DNA of 64,000 nt from Zeus faber (taxonomy: Eukaryota; Chordata; Actinopteri; Zeiformes; Zeidae): positions 25,053,775-25,117,774 of the forward strand of contig OY482847.1 in NCBI GenBank assembly GCA_960531495.1, given 5' to 3'. A model generated the notes under the pieces. It searched no databases, had not been told where the DNA came from, and saw only the letters and a list, made by a program, of their open reading frames with translations. Shown one piece after another: positions 46,344-59,275 of this stretch (position 1 is its first letter; every line of letters begins with the position of its first letter). The translations under genes were made by a program, and so were the position numbers.

Positions 46344-47904
46344 TATATAAGAACAACCTCAGCCAATTAAAATTAAGATTATGTCTCTCTCTTGCTAGAT
46401 AAGATATGAAACGATAAGATCACCTATATTTATATTTTATGTTTTATACCCAAATTTGGGTATTTGGGTATAATTTGGGTAACCATAATACTGGAGCAAC
46501 TATACTGCCACTCAGCCCCAGCCATTGCCTTTTAACATGTAACTTTACTAACCCTGTGCATAGAATCACATTTTGTATATTGTGTGAATCTGTATATTTG
46601 TTGTTTTTTGGCTTTTATTTGGTTTATTTATTTGCTAATTTTGTTTTCAGACTTTCAGGATTTTTTTATGCTGATAAGATGTTCAGCAATCAATCAAATT
46701 CTGGTGAAAATGTACTTGGCCGAATATCTGGATTCTGATTCAGGAACCACAATATAAATATTAAATTACTGCATTAAACATTTTCATTTAATTTCATAAT
46801 GCATATTGTGGGAGGCTTAAAGGGCACCAGTCGAACAGCATTTCTGAAAAAACCATCATATCGTCAAATATGGAGGAACAAGGAAAAAAACATAACTTTA
46901 GGAACCTGTGAAAGGCCAAAATAACAGCCATGATAGATGGTGGAAGCCAGCGTGTGCTGGCTGCCGCCAGTATGAGTTATACCTCCGTGCTCGGGCCAAG
47001 TCGGGGCCTTTTGTCTTGGGCAGGTGCCACAGCTCCTGGTGGGGTATCTCCTGTTAGACTTGATGGGCTTGGCACCAGTTGGGGCCGTTAATCCCCCCCA
47101 ATTCTCTGGGTGAGAGCTGCAGCAGATGGAGCTGCAGCAGAACCTCGGGCGCGAAACTCCGCGCCGGATGTAACTCACTGCATGTGAGCTTCTGCTGTCC
47201 GTTATCGCTCATAACGGACCGTGAGCGGATGAAGAGAAAAAAGATAAAACTAGGAGGAGAAAGAAAAAGGGATCGTAGGGGAATTGATATGGTTCCAAGA
47301 TTTTAAAAATGCATCTTACAATACCAGATTCGTCAGTGTGTGTTGGAATTTTCAGCGGCCCAGTTTTTATCCTTTACATATGCTTTGCTAGTTATTCTAT
47401 CGTACCTAAAAGTATGCCAAAAGTCTCATATGGAGACTACACTAAAGAAAAAGGATTGCACACAGACATTGCTGTAGCCAGTGTATTTGTCTATGCTTGA
47501 ATTTATGGAATTGATCTTTTCCATTCTACCTTCAACAAAAGGTGTAATAAAAAGGGTCTTTGCAGAGATAAAACATTTCTGTAGGTCTGGCAGAATAAAG
47601 GTCAGAGCGACTGTAGCTCATTCCCGACAAAGGAAAAGAAAAAATCAAATCATTTATGGATTTATGTTACACTCCTCATTCGATATGTGTATTGTTTGAA
47701 AAGAATATTTATTACTTTATCACTCCTGCTGCAAACTAATTTCTCTTTATACATATGAAAGCCATGGTAGAAGAATTGTCCACTGTTTAAACCTAAAATG
47801 AACCGGAAACACAAAACAGAATACTAAAATACTAACAAAAAGGAATACTAAATAATGCTGCAGGTCAGCATGGCGTCCAGGGTAGTCGCGTTTGTCATGA
47901 ATTG
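46344..47904. other. Intergenic; possible element remnants
   Basis: The part at 46800-47250 is GC-richer, with a repeated GCTGCAGCAGA word near 47115-47140. No family could be assigned. ORFs are short. Confidence 0.35.
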
Positions 47905-48090
47905 TCAGTTTTCTGAATTCCCGCGAAAAGCAGCATCACTTCCGAATGAGCCAAATTGCAATTTTCTGAGTTCCCATTGAACGGAGCATCAGTTCAAATT
48001 AATTTTCCAAGTTCCCGTGGAACGCACCATTACCTCTTACCACACGAGTTACAATTTTCCGAGTTCCCTTGGTACGCAGCATTGGCACCC
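47905..48090. repeat. Four-unit degenerate tandem repeat
   Basis: The core TTTTCTGAGTTCCC followed by GAACGCAGCAT-type words appears at 47909, 47962, 48003 and 48055, with spacings of 53, 41 and 52 bp. It may be the subterminal repeat of a DNA transposon. Confidence 0.7.
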
Positions 48091-48860
<770 letters not shown>

Positions 48861-50344
48861 TTGATGTGTGATATTGGGAAGATTTTATGTTTGGGTGATT
48901 TCCCTAAAATCTAAATTTTTACATGAACTTGGGGAACGATCAAACTGGGCAAACCTTGGGCAAATGGGCTGCGATCCCTCTGATCCACCGGTTTTGGGTA
49001 TGGGGGGGGGGGGGGTAAGGCCACAAAGCAGTTTTCTACGAGTTTATTGACAAGCAAAGTCAGATGCGAGGAAGGAAGAAGGATACGGGCCTGAAAACTG
49101 TATTTAACAAGAAACTGCAGGAATAGAGAATTTATATTTAAAAAATCCAGAAAATCAATATTGATTTTACCATATCATTTTGTCGTTAAATTAAGCAGCA
49201 TTTTTTGACCAATGGATGTATTTCACCCTTTATCATTTGAGGAGGGCATACAAGAAGTAGACCTATATTATAATATAAGGGTTTAACGTCCCCCCTATGG
49301 TTTGTTTTTTTGTGCAGAGCAGTCGGATCGCCGCCGAGGGAGGAAAAAGAAGGGGGACGTGTGTGTTTTAACAATGCCGCAGTATTGGACTCGTCTATAT
49401 ATCTTTTGTCGGGTACACTGCAGGAAATGACTCTAATGGAATATTCACAGTGCGTATACTCCGTTCTCCACATTGTTGTGAGGCGTCGTCACCTTGACAT
49501 GAAGGCAGAAACACCCCAGCACTCTCCCCCCTGGGCTGACCAGCGGGTCGCAGCAGGATTCTCCGAGGGGTCGGACTCGAACTTAATTGCATGACAGCTT
49601 CAAGGGAGGGAGCTCCTCATGGTGCCGCATATCCCATTCCTTTTCAAACTCCACTTTTTTTTTTTGTGTGTGTGTGTGGGTGTGTGTGTGTGTTCAAAGT
49701 AACTCTTTAATGCCTGCTCGACTAACGTCACTTAAGCTCGGGCAGAGGAGATAGATAGGGAGAGGAGAGAGGAGAGGGGGAGGAGACGCCGTGAAGCAGG
49801 AAAAGTGGGATTTGCTGCCGGCGCCAATTACAATCCATCCAATGATGATGTGTCGGAATCAGCGCATCGCCTCCTATTTGGGTCTTCCCAGAGTTTTGTT
49901 GTTTTTTTTTTTTTTTTGAGTTGCGTGAAGTGAAGGGAGTGAGAGATGGGGAAAAAGAGAGAGAGGAGAGGAGGAAGGGAAGAAGGAGGGGGTTAGATAG
50001 ATTGCTCTGATGTCTTTGATCTTTTTCTCACTCAGTGAATATCAGACCAGTGTGCAGTCTCTGTCAGGAGCTAGAATTTCCTTTATGCATGTGATTACGT
50101 GTAGTTATACTCACAGTGTGACATTATTAAGTTTGAGGGCAATTTCGTAGCTTTTAAAATGGGAAAAAAATTAGTTCTAATGTTTCGCTGCCGTGTGTAC
50201 TTTTTACTATGCTGTGTATTTTTACCTCCAAAACTAAATTACCATATATGGACATGCAGTGTTGATGGTAATCCTGCTAATCCTGCATGGCCACGTCAGA
50301 TATCAGTATGAAAAATATACAAAAAAGGTTGGGAAACTCAGATG
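48861..50344. other. Intergenic; purine-rich and GT-rich tracts
   Basis: It holds a G14 run (49002-49015), a short GT tract (49668-49693) and purine-rich GAGAGG stretches (49745-49790 and 49935-49990) around a T-run. A region near 49815-49850 has two CCAAT words. A plus-strand ORF after an acceptor-like site at 49318 is not supported by a donor or homology. Confidence 0.4.
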
Positions 50345-50388
50345 TAAATAATCTCTGTCTTCTTATGATAATAATAGTAATAATAATA

Positions 50389-50428
<40 letters not shown>

Positions 50429-51880
50429 GCTTTATTTATATAGCACCTGTAAAAACACAGTTTACACACACTTTACAAAGTGCTTTGATGGATGAAATAA
50501 AATAATGAGTTCTAATTTTTAATTATTGAGTGCCAGTTACTGTGCCATCCAACGGTTGATATCATTGAGACAATCTACATCAGCAGCCAGGCCGTTTGGG
50601 TCACCAGGTCTCAGAGGAAGTTTTATCTGTGTGTCATTTGCATAGCAATGAAAAGAGACATTGTGTCTTTGGATTATTTGGCCAAGAGGCAGAACATAGA
50701 TTGAAAATAAAATTGGACCTAAAATAGGACCTTGAGGTACACCACAGATAATTTGAGCTGTAGAGGATGAATCGTTACCCATGGAGACCGCAAAGGTTCT
50801 CTCTATAATGTAGGAATACAACCAGGCAAGTGCAGTGTCCTTGATGCCAAACCAGGTGTGTAGACGGTCAATTAAAATGGTGTGATCTAAATTTTCAAAG
50901 GCTACACTTAGATCTAAAAGAATTAAGATTGCACTTTCCCACCCCCCTATCGGCTGATAAAAGGATATTGTTGATATCGTTGGTCACTTTGAGGAGGGCA
51001 GTTTCTGAACTACTGTATGTAAAGCTCTAAAACCAGACTGAAATTTCTATGTTATCATGACACATAAAAGCCTAAAGCTGGGTTGATACCACCTTCTCAA
51101 AAACCTTTGAAAGAAATTGAAGTTTTGAAATGGGCCTAAAATTGTTAAGAACAGAATGATCAAGGTTGGGTTTCTTTAAAAGAGGATGGACCACAGCATG
51201 TTTAAAAGGGAGGGAAAAATGCCTTTCTCCAGCGAGCTATTTGTAATTCATTATATACTGAGTCCAACTGTGTCAATTACATCTTTAAGAAATGTGGTGG
51301 GGATCATATGAAGGCTGCATCCGATTGATTTAATGTGGGACACAGTTTCAAAATGGCGAAAATAACTGTCACTGTCCCTACTGGCATGTATAACTTGGTA
51401 ATTTGCTGTCTTATATTCTCAGCTTTTTTTACAGAAAAGTTGAAGGACTCCTCACACAACTCTGGCGAGGCCTGACTAAAATGGCAGGGGGAGGGGGTGA
51501 TGACTAGAATGGTTTGCAACAATCAGGTTAGAGAAGAAAGCTGCTCTTGGTTCTTTAATTGTCCTTTGATAATTGTGCATAGTGTCTTTCCAGATCTCAT
51601 AAAATATGTTTCAACCACTCTTCTTCCATTTCCGTTCCTTTCTCCTGCAGTCTCTCTTTAGGTCCTGGGTGGGTTCACTTAGCCAGGGTAGAATGAGTAG
51701 GTTCTTGTACTGCTTGAGTGAGGTTAAATGAGTCAAGAATCCCCATAAAATCAGTAATAAAAGTCCGGCTGGGTCAGCAGACATGTATGTTAAAATCACC
51801 TAAAATCTGAATTTTGTCATAATTTGACATAAAATGAGCCGACAAGCCGGCTCCGTAGAACTTAAAATAAAACCAAGATG
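50345..51880 (-). mobile_element. L2-clade LINE remnant, minus strand
   Basis: Read on the minus strand: RKERKWKKSG (near 51640), FLKDVIDTVG (near 51290), LLKKPNLDHSVLNNFRPISK (near 51170), FLSKVFEKVV, then AQIICGVPQGPILGPILFSI (near 50740), PLGQIIQRHNVSFHCYANDT (50640) and LNDINRWMAQ (50550). The catalytic YADD box reads YAND. After the WMAQ block the copy skips most of the C-terminal region and ends with GTGCTATATAAATAAAGC and an ATT-type microsatellite (50366-50428), the usual L2 tail. Stops and frameshifts are frequent. Confidence 0.85.
50366..50428. repeat. (AAT)n tail of the L2 copy
   Basis: AAT units with AGT interruptions directly abut the L2 3' end on its 3' side. Confidence 0.95.
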
Positions 51881-53460
51881 TTCAAATGTTATGTTTTAAC
51901 AGACTGAAGCCATGACGACCAAAAGGCATAACTTGTGTCATGTTTGACTTTGCAACAGTGGTGCACTAGACCTGCTTTAGTGGGCTATAGTCCCCCTCAA
52001 TTGATTTATAGCCACTAGTTTTATAATTATGTATGCTTTTTCTGTTTGCCATGTTAAAATATGCTAATTGGTGCCCCCGCTCAACCGGTAGCACGTCTCG
52101 TTCAGGAAATTCGGATCAAACTGTTAAGTTAGTAGACGTTGCATATCAAATATGAATCAGGATTCACCCCTGCATCGCTGTTTAATTCCTCGACAATTTT
52201 CAGGAACTTATTTCACTTTTAACTTTTGAATTCAGAATTTTCAGTGTATTGAGATGTATATGTGTGTATATATATACATATATATATATATATATACTGT
52301 ATATATATCTTTAGTGACGCTCCTGTTTTACAGTATACGCCACTCAAAACATGCCACGGGTGTGTTGCTATTTTTGTCAGTCAGTGCAAAGCTCTTGAGT
52401 TACCCTTCAGCGACGAGTACAATGGTTTAATCTTGTTACCGCCTTAGAGTCTTCCAATGTCACTCTGCTTTGCTGTGTCGACTCCTCTGAGCCAATGCTG
52501 CTCTTTGGTCAACATTTTGTCATTCAGTACCATGCCTGCAAGGACTGTAGGCATGATAGACCTTTGATGGAAGGGTACTGCAACTAGAAATAGTGAATAA
52601 TTAAGCAAAACTGGTGTTTCAGAGCACTTTTGAAACTATGCTACAAAGTGCTTTGGCAGGAGCAATGTTCCAGGTATACCAAAAGATTTTGCGTTGCAAC
52701 TAGGACACAGATGAGATGTGGACGTGATGCTCAGTTTTCCTCTCTTTCAGACTTTTGCTTTAAAGAGACTGGAAACAATTCTCTGGGGACGCTGTCCCAG
52801 CTCACCTGTGCTATTGTATTTGTCCTACAGAAACAACACGATAAGCACCGTCGCTGCTCTCTGTTCCATCAATACTAAGCCAGCAAACAGAGTAAGGCAG
52901 ACTTTTAGAGTGAGCCGCTCCGCCCCAGTCTGATTATAGCAGGTAAACAAGGTGTTTTGATTGCATGGTCAACATTTGCGAGTTCACCTTTGGTTATTTT
53001 TACCTTTGCCGCTCCGTGTCAGGAGATGCTTACAAGCTTTGACAGCACGTCTCACTTAAATGTGCTTTGGGACCCTTGGAAACATGGCCCCAGGAGAGCA
53101 CTCTCCCATAGCCTTCTCTTCTGCCACTATTTTTAGCTGAAGGCCTCCAGACAGACATTGTGTGGCCGTCGGCCCGGCAAGAACGAGAATGCAGCAAATT
53201 GACCTCTGACCTCTCAACATCTGGGATTTCCTTGTCAGCCTGATTTGCACACTCACTGTAATAAACTGCTTTAATCAAATGATAAGCTTCTCTTACTGTC
53301 CCTGTGAACCATTATTTGAAAGGCCAAGTGACAAATTAGGGAATTCCAGATGGGATATGGTACATGACAGGGATTTGGCCGACGTGCAAGCCGCATGTCT
53401 GCCACGCTCACAAATGAATGGAGCATCTCTGTGAGAGAGGGTCGAATTTTATAAATGTAT
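51881..53460. other. Intergenic; (TA)n at 52263-52310
   Basis: The segment at 52440-53300 is unique, with moderate GC. No gene or element is supported. A weak tRNA-like stretch near 52075-52130 was rejected. Confidence 0.4.
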
Positions 53461-53488
53461 AGGGCTAGGGTTAGAGTTAGGGTTAGGT
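53461..53488 (+). repeat. Interstitial telomere-like repeat
   Basis: CTAGGGTTAGAGTTAGGGTT then AGG represents about four TTAGGG units with one change. Confidence 0.85.
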
Positions 53489-56290
53489 TTGTGTGTTTGG
53501 TTGGACAAAACAAATTCACGTAAGTGTTCAGCAGCTTTTCTCTTGAGAGCTGTTTGTGAATGTAACACAACTAGATTGATCTTCAGTCTGTATTACGGCC
53601 CTAAGAGCCACTTTCATCCATTTCTTCTGTGTGACTGAAAACTATATGGAACCAGTGTGTCACTGAATTGGCATTCCGAGCTCTGCTTCCTCTAACTTGG
53701 AGTGTCATTGCACTCGGTTGTGTAGCTAGCTGGGCGTGGCGGCTCTGACAGTTACGTACCCACCCCTATCCCCCCTTGCATGACATGGCTAATCTAGGGT
53801 CCTCAAAGGACCACTCTCGGGGTGGAGTGGATAGGGGGCACTTAATTATATTTTGCCATTATTCACTAAGTCCTCTGCTATCACATCCATTTCGAGCACA
53901 AACCCTTCCCAGAGGGGGTCGCTTTTTTTTCAGCAGGGTACCTGCCAACATCCGAGAGGGCTGGACAGACATGTTCCAATGTAAAATGGAATGTAATTAC
54001 TTTCTCCACTGCTTGCCGCCTGCAATCCAGCGAGATGGAACACATCGGATTCATTGCACAATTTAATCCGTCATCCTTATGTTCCGCCACATTTAGCCTC
54101 CGTGTGTGAACACGCTGCTAAAATCACTCTGGTAGATTGCTCTTGTTGTTGTTTTGTCGTTTTTGTTAATTTTTTTTTCTGGATGCTTTGTCGTATGACA
54201 AGGCAATACATTTGCGGAAGGTGCATCCGCATCGCCGTGGTGACGGCCCTAACTGTTAATGACACACAAACAGAAACGCCATTGTGCAGTGCTTCATAGA
54301 GGGTGTGGGGGGTTTTGCACTGCTTGGCTTCATGGCCAAAGTCTATGAAGATATGAGCGGAGTGGATTGATGTTATTTTGCTCTCCCGGCCTATCACATG
54401 CAATCCTATTTTCATACCCCTTCCTTTCTCTATTTCTAGGACTTTCACATTATCTACCTCCTTATACTGTAGGGCTTAAATATGAGGACTTTTAAGGACG
54501 TCCTCGTAAGACTTAAGTATGAGGCCTTTTATCTAATGAGGACTTTGCTACGACAACTCATTGGACATATACTACGGCAGAACATGTTAGCTGTTGTATG
54601 TGGCTGACAATAAAATGCTTCAACCTTTAATTGTCAAATTAAACATTGACAATCAAAGGCAATTACGCCACACAAAGTAGTCCGCTCCAACTCAACATTT
54701 AAGGGTTGAGGTGTAAGGAGTCGAGAATATTGCGAGTAATATCTTTATTTATAATGTATAGCAGTCATCACATTTAACTGTAGATCAAAGCGGTATCACC
54801 ATTGAACTATCTCGTGTGACAGAGAATTCAGACTCCGTTCAGTACGAGGGGTTCTGAGTTATGAACCATTTACTACTGACAAGCTGCAACCTGACCTAAG
54901 GTACTAAAAGTATGTAAATTCTTTATGAGTGTACCCCCCTTGGGGAACATATAACTTGTACCAGACTTATTGCCAGCAAAATTAATTTTTTGTAAAAAAT
55001 CAATGTGCATTCATTATCAGGACAATTTTGTGGTTTAGCCTCGGAGTGCAAACAGCAAAGGAAGAAAATTAGGAAGGTAAGACCTGAGAGAGCTTTGAGA
55101 AGACTCTAAGTTGACAGCAGAACCTTACGCTATCTCAACTTTACAGCAACAATGGCTGCAGAACATGAAATATATTCATTCAAGGCACTCTTTGTGGCAC
55201 AGTAGCAGAGGCTTAAAGGCCCAACCCCGCTGGCTCGCTATTCGCTGTTCATTGAAAGTTTATTAATAGTGCAGGAGTCACCTGTCCAAATTGCACCAAA
55301 TTCGACACTCCCCTGTAATACACCTACCAAGTGTGAAGTAGATCAGATGAAGGGTTGTCGAGATAATCGAAGGGCATACAGACAGACAGACATATAGTTA
55401 CATATTATATACGGTATAGATAGATTTTGTTTTACTCATGTCTTTCTGGTAATTCTTTTCAGAAAATCAGCAAAAATCGCGGAAACATCAAACACATGCA
55501 ATGTGTATATTAAAGATAGAAAAGCAATCCATTGTGTTTCTAGTACCAGTTATTAAAATATTCTAAGTCTAATCCATTACTAATGGCTATGACTACCAAG
55601 TGCATTGCGAGCTAATGTACAGTGACAACTATTTTAAGTCAACAAACTAAAATGTGTTTTTTCGGGGGTCTTTACACTGTGGTTCATGGAGCTGGGATGG
55701 AGCTGTGCTAAATGCAAGCTTCTGCTCAAATCCTAATTTGATGGAAAAACAAAAAACCTTTAAGGTATTGGAGAACAGTCGATTTCAGTGCAGCAGGATG
55801 GAAGTTATTTGAAGTGAGGAAACGCTCCAGATAGCCGGCACCTAGGAGTTCATCATCTGAAAACAAAGGCTTTGCATGCTGACGGCCTCCAGTCTCCAGG
55901 CTATTATCCCGTTGATAGACTTTACACTTTCGCCGTTTTTGCCATCCTCGCCTTCATTTTGCCAATGCGGTATTATGCTTCCCATGTACCTTGTGGCTTA
56001 TTTTTTTGTCTAATTTCCTGTGCTTTTCTTGGGCTGTTTCTCCATCACCTTGTTTACCACACACTCGGAGCCGGGCACGGGGTTGAGGGTCAGGCGGTGA
56101 AGGGAAGGTGAGAGCGATTGGCTTCGACACCTTTTTCCTTCCAGAAAAGTTCAAGGGGAGAGTCTTCGCTCCATCTTCTGTGCCCACTGACCGATCTAAT
56201 CAAAAGGTCTGAGCATTTTGTTTTTCCTCTTCAGATGTAATCGCCAGCACCGTCAGGGGATTTCCCCAGAGTAAAGCCCACACAACAATT

Positions 56291-56295
<5 letters not shown>
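53489..56295. other. Intergenic; one dispersed repeat fragment
   Basis: At about 55250-55400 the words TGTCCAAATTGCACCAAATT, AGTGTGAAGTAGATCAGATG and TTGTCGAGATAATCG, followed by (CAGA)n, resemble a common fish interspersed repeat whose class I cannot name. The rest is unique sequence without a supported gene. Confidence 0.4.

Positions 56296-56348
<53 letters not shown>
56296..56348. repeat. (TA)n followed by T-rich runs
   Basis: About 26 TA units, then poly-T interrupted by AATA to 56400. Confidence 0.95.
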
Positions 56349-56352
<4 letters not shown>

Positions 56353-57775
56353 AATTTTTTTTTTTTTTTTAATATTTTTTTTTTTTTATTATATTATATA
56401 TATTTTTTCTCTCCCTTTGCACTTCCTGGGAAGGAAAAGGGTGAACAGAGGAGTTGTCTCTATGGGTGGCGGAGGAAGAGGCGGGGGAAGAGTGGCGATG
56501 CGGGTGGAGGGAGAGGTGGCTGCCGTGTTTCCTCTACCAGCGTGATACCAATGCCTCCGTAATGTCAGAAGCGCTCCTGGAGACCACGGCCTAGCGCCAC
56601 TGCAAAGCAAAATGGAAGATAAACGCCCAAATGAATGAACACTGACCGAACCGAGAGATGAGAAAATAAAGCCGCAGCTTGATATAACGAATGAAATCTT
56701 ATCACAGAGAAGAGCAGAACAGTGGATATTAGTGTGAATATGACGCCAATAGTATGAAGATCTAAATACATTTGTTGGTCTGTCTGTGTGTGTCTGGCAG
56801 GAGGAAAAGGACGGAGCGAGGGGGAGTGTACAATTGGTTAATGAGAGAGGTTCTTCGGTCGAGGGTCTACGGATCAATTTCGGCGTATGAAATTGAAGGA
56901 ATAGGGAATGAGCACGTCGGGCACTCAGGGGTGATCTGAAATATGACATTTTGCCATCAGCTAATTCAGTCTCGAAATATGTTTCGCAGAGAATTAAATC
57001 TTTTTTTTTGCCATAATGATGACCTTTGTTTAAATAGAATGAATCGCCCTCCGTTACTACCGCTAAATATCCTATTTTCTTCAGCATTTTGAATATTTTA
57101 TCCCCAAACAGCCCAAATAAATCCTTTTTTACTTCCAGTTTTATCACAGACATCAATATGTTATTTTAGTGATATATCTCATTCTCTGTCTGTTTACCCC
57201 CCCTAATTTCACCATCAATCGATCTTCCCATCTCGAGTTACTCTGTTCGCCGATGACGCCTCCCTCTCACTTGCCCACCAGAACAAACAACGAAACCGCC
57301 AGATAATACCGACTCAGCCTGCCCGGTGTTTAATCAACAGGGAATCTAAAGTTAAAATAATCTTTTTATTTGCGCTTTGAGCCCTAATCCGGCGGCTAGA
57401 CGGCTCCGAATATGAAATAAAACTCTGCTGTCTGCCGCGGTTTGGCTCCATTAGGCCGAGGAGCTGACAGGGTTTCATCGTGATTTACTGTCACGTCTCG
57501 TCTCAGTTCTGCTCATTCCCATTGTGATGATGTCAATTTGGTGTTCTCGCTTCATTCAGTGGGATATCATATTTTTGTTTTTATGCCGACACTCACATTT
57601 TAGTGTCTTTTTTTCCTTCCCTCGGTCAAGACTGGATTCACACTTTTATTGGAATGAAAAACCACAACCTTGTCATCATCTTCGGCTCAATTTATTTTCT
57701 CCTGCGCTCGCTGCACTCTGGTTTCATCTCTCTTTCTGTGGATCCAGGAGTCATATCCCACAAGGTTTCCACAGG
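56349..57775. other. Unique sequence with a long minus-strand ORF
   Basis: A minus-strand frame from ATG at 57153 to the stop at 56389 is open for about 254 codons, by far the longest frame outside the chromovirus. It begins MSVIKLEVKKDLFGLFGDK. Composition becomes Ser/Leu/His/Pro-rich toward the end. No family or splice structure is recognised. Downstream unique sequence at 57200-57500 has a texture often seen in conserved non-coding DNA. Confidence 0.3.
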
Positions 57776-57818
57776 CGGCTGCCGTGCCGCTGCCGCTGCC
57801 GCTGCCGCTGCCGCGGCA
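57776..57818. repeat. (CTGCCG)n hexanucleotide repeat
   Basis: About six CTGCCG units flanked by GGCGG and CCGCGGC. It would encode poly-Ala or Ala/Pro tracts, but there is no exon context. Confidence 0.95.
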
Positions 57819-59094
57819 TAATACATTATTATCATATGAAGATCAATATTCATTGTCCATCCACTGTTATTATCCAAATATCCATTTTCAAAGAATGACA
57901 TGTTCATAAATGTTTAGTTTAAAAGTTGACGAATGACTTGTTGATCTGGCAACCTATGGAGGAAATATATAAACTTCACCGTCATGAAATGGGCGGAAGC
58001 CATAGAGAAATTTTTTGCCATGTTTTGAGCTTGCATTTCCATTTGCTATCATTAATACATTTCAATTGCAATGCAGGGTAGTCGGCCCATCATCAAAGTT
58101 CAATGGACGAGTGGGCTTTGGCTCGGTGTTCCGGGGTGTTTTGTGACTGCAGAAGTTCATTGGTTCAAGCCTGGTTACAGTGTACGCCGCAATTTACGGA
58201 GCTTATCATTCTGAAGTAGGGCTGCACGATTGTGGCTAGAATGATAATCTTAGTCAGTATTGTGATCACGATTATTTATCATGATTTTTCATCCATTTTG
58301 GGGAACAGAATTATTTTATGGCACCTTGTAAATTATAATAATGTATTTTATATATTATATTATATTATACATATTTTGTACAATGTAATTGCTGATAGTT
58401 ATTGTTACCAGTAATTATAATTCAGGAAGTTTGCATACATTGATATCTCTGGAATATATATAAATTCCAACAGCAATGTTATTTGTTTTTTATTTTGTAG
58501 AATTTACTCTGGTGCGTGCCAGTTGTCCTCAGAAGCGTATATATCTATGATGTTTAATGTGCTGCACTTTGTTTAATGCAATTGTCTTCTGGTAAAATAA
58601 TACCTGTCACTTAGTAACTTTGAATGTTTAAGAGTTTGTATCTTAAATTCTTTTGAGTAAAGTCCCATTGCGATCACATCTGTGCGTGACAGTATCTTGG
58701 TAAGGTTTGGGTTACTGACTCAGGTGATCGGTGGACTGCATCACCTTGTACATGTGCACAACGATTTCTTTGTTGTACAGTAATAATGTCTATGCGTGGT
58801 GCCATCTTGGTGTAGAGGCGATTGTTGATCACAAACTCCTTCCACAATACTGACCCGATTTGGATGAAACTCAAACGGAAATGCCCCGAATGCACATGTT
58901 ATTCCGATTGTCTGTGGGTTCGTCAGATCCATGACATCCATGAAAGTCTGATGTCTGCCCCATCTGCACCTACCGTCATCATCCGTGCAGTGGATCTATG
59001 AGATCCATAGATTACGTTTCGTTTTTTTACATTCGGTTTTTCATTAACAAAAGCATTCGGGGGTTCGGGCGGGCCCCTAATAATAATTCAAAAA
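57819..59094 (+). other. Intergenic with repeat remnants
   Basis: TAGGGCTGCACGATTGTGGC at 58217 resembles the start of hAT-like fish elements. A dispersed-repeat 3' end, GGGCGGGCCCCTAATAATAA, lies at 59068-59087. The intervening boundaries are not clear. No gene is seen. Confidence 0.4.
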
Positions 59095-59154
59095 TAAATA
59101 ATAATAATGATAATGATAATAATGATGATGATGATAATAGTGATGATAATAATG

Positions 59155-59188
<34 letters not shown>

Positions 59189-59275
59189 CAACCATGATAA
59201 CTATAATAATAATTATATAATAATTATAATAATAATAATTATTATTATAAAAATATAATAATAATAATAATTAAG
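59095..59275. repeat. AAT/GAT-rich microsatellite
   Basis: AATGAT units give way to a long AAT array and then ATT/AAT. It follows directly on a dispersed-repeat 3' end. Confidence 0.9.

Noticed and set aside
49301..49594. Acceptor-like site followed by a 90-codon ORF
   Set aside because: The acceptor is reasonable, but there is no second exon, no polyadenylation context and no recognisable protein.
52070..52135. tRNA-like stretch (GCTCAACCGGTAGCACGTCT)
   Set aside because: It lacks a B box and does not fold as a tRNA by eye.
58080..58190. tRNA or SINE with a GGTTCAAGCC B-box-like word
   Set aside because: No convincing A box at the right distance and no cloverleaf; could be an old SINE remnant but not supportable.
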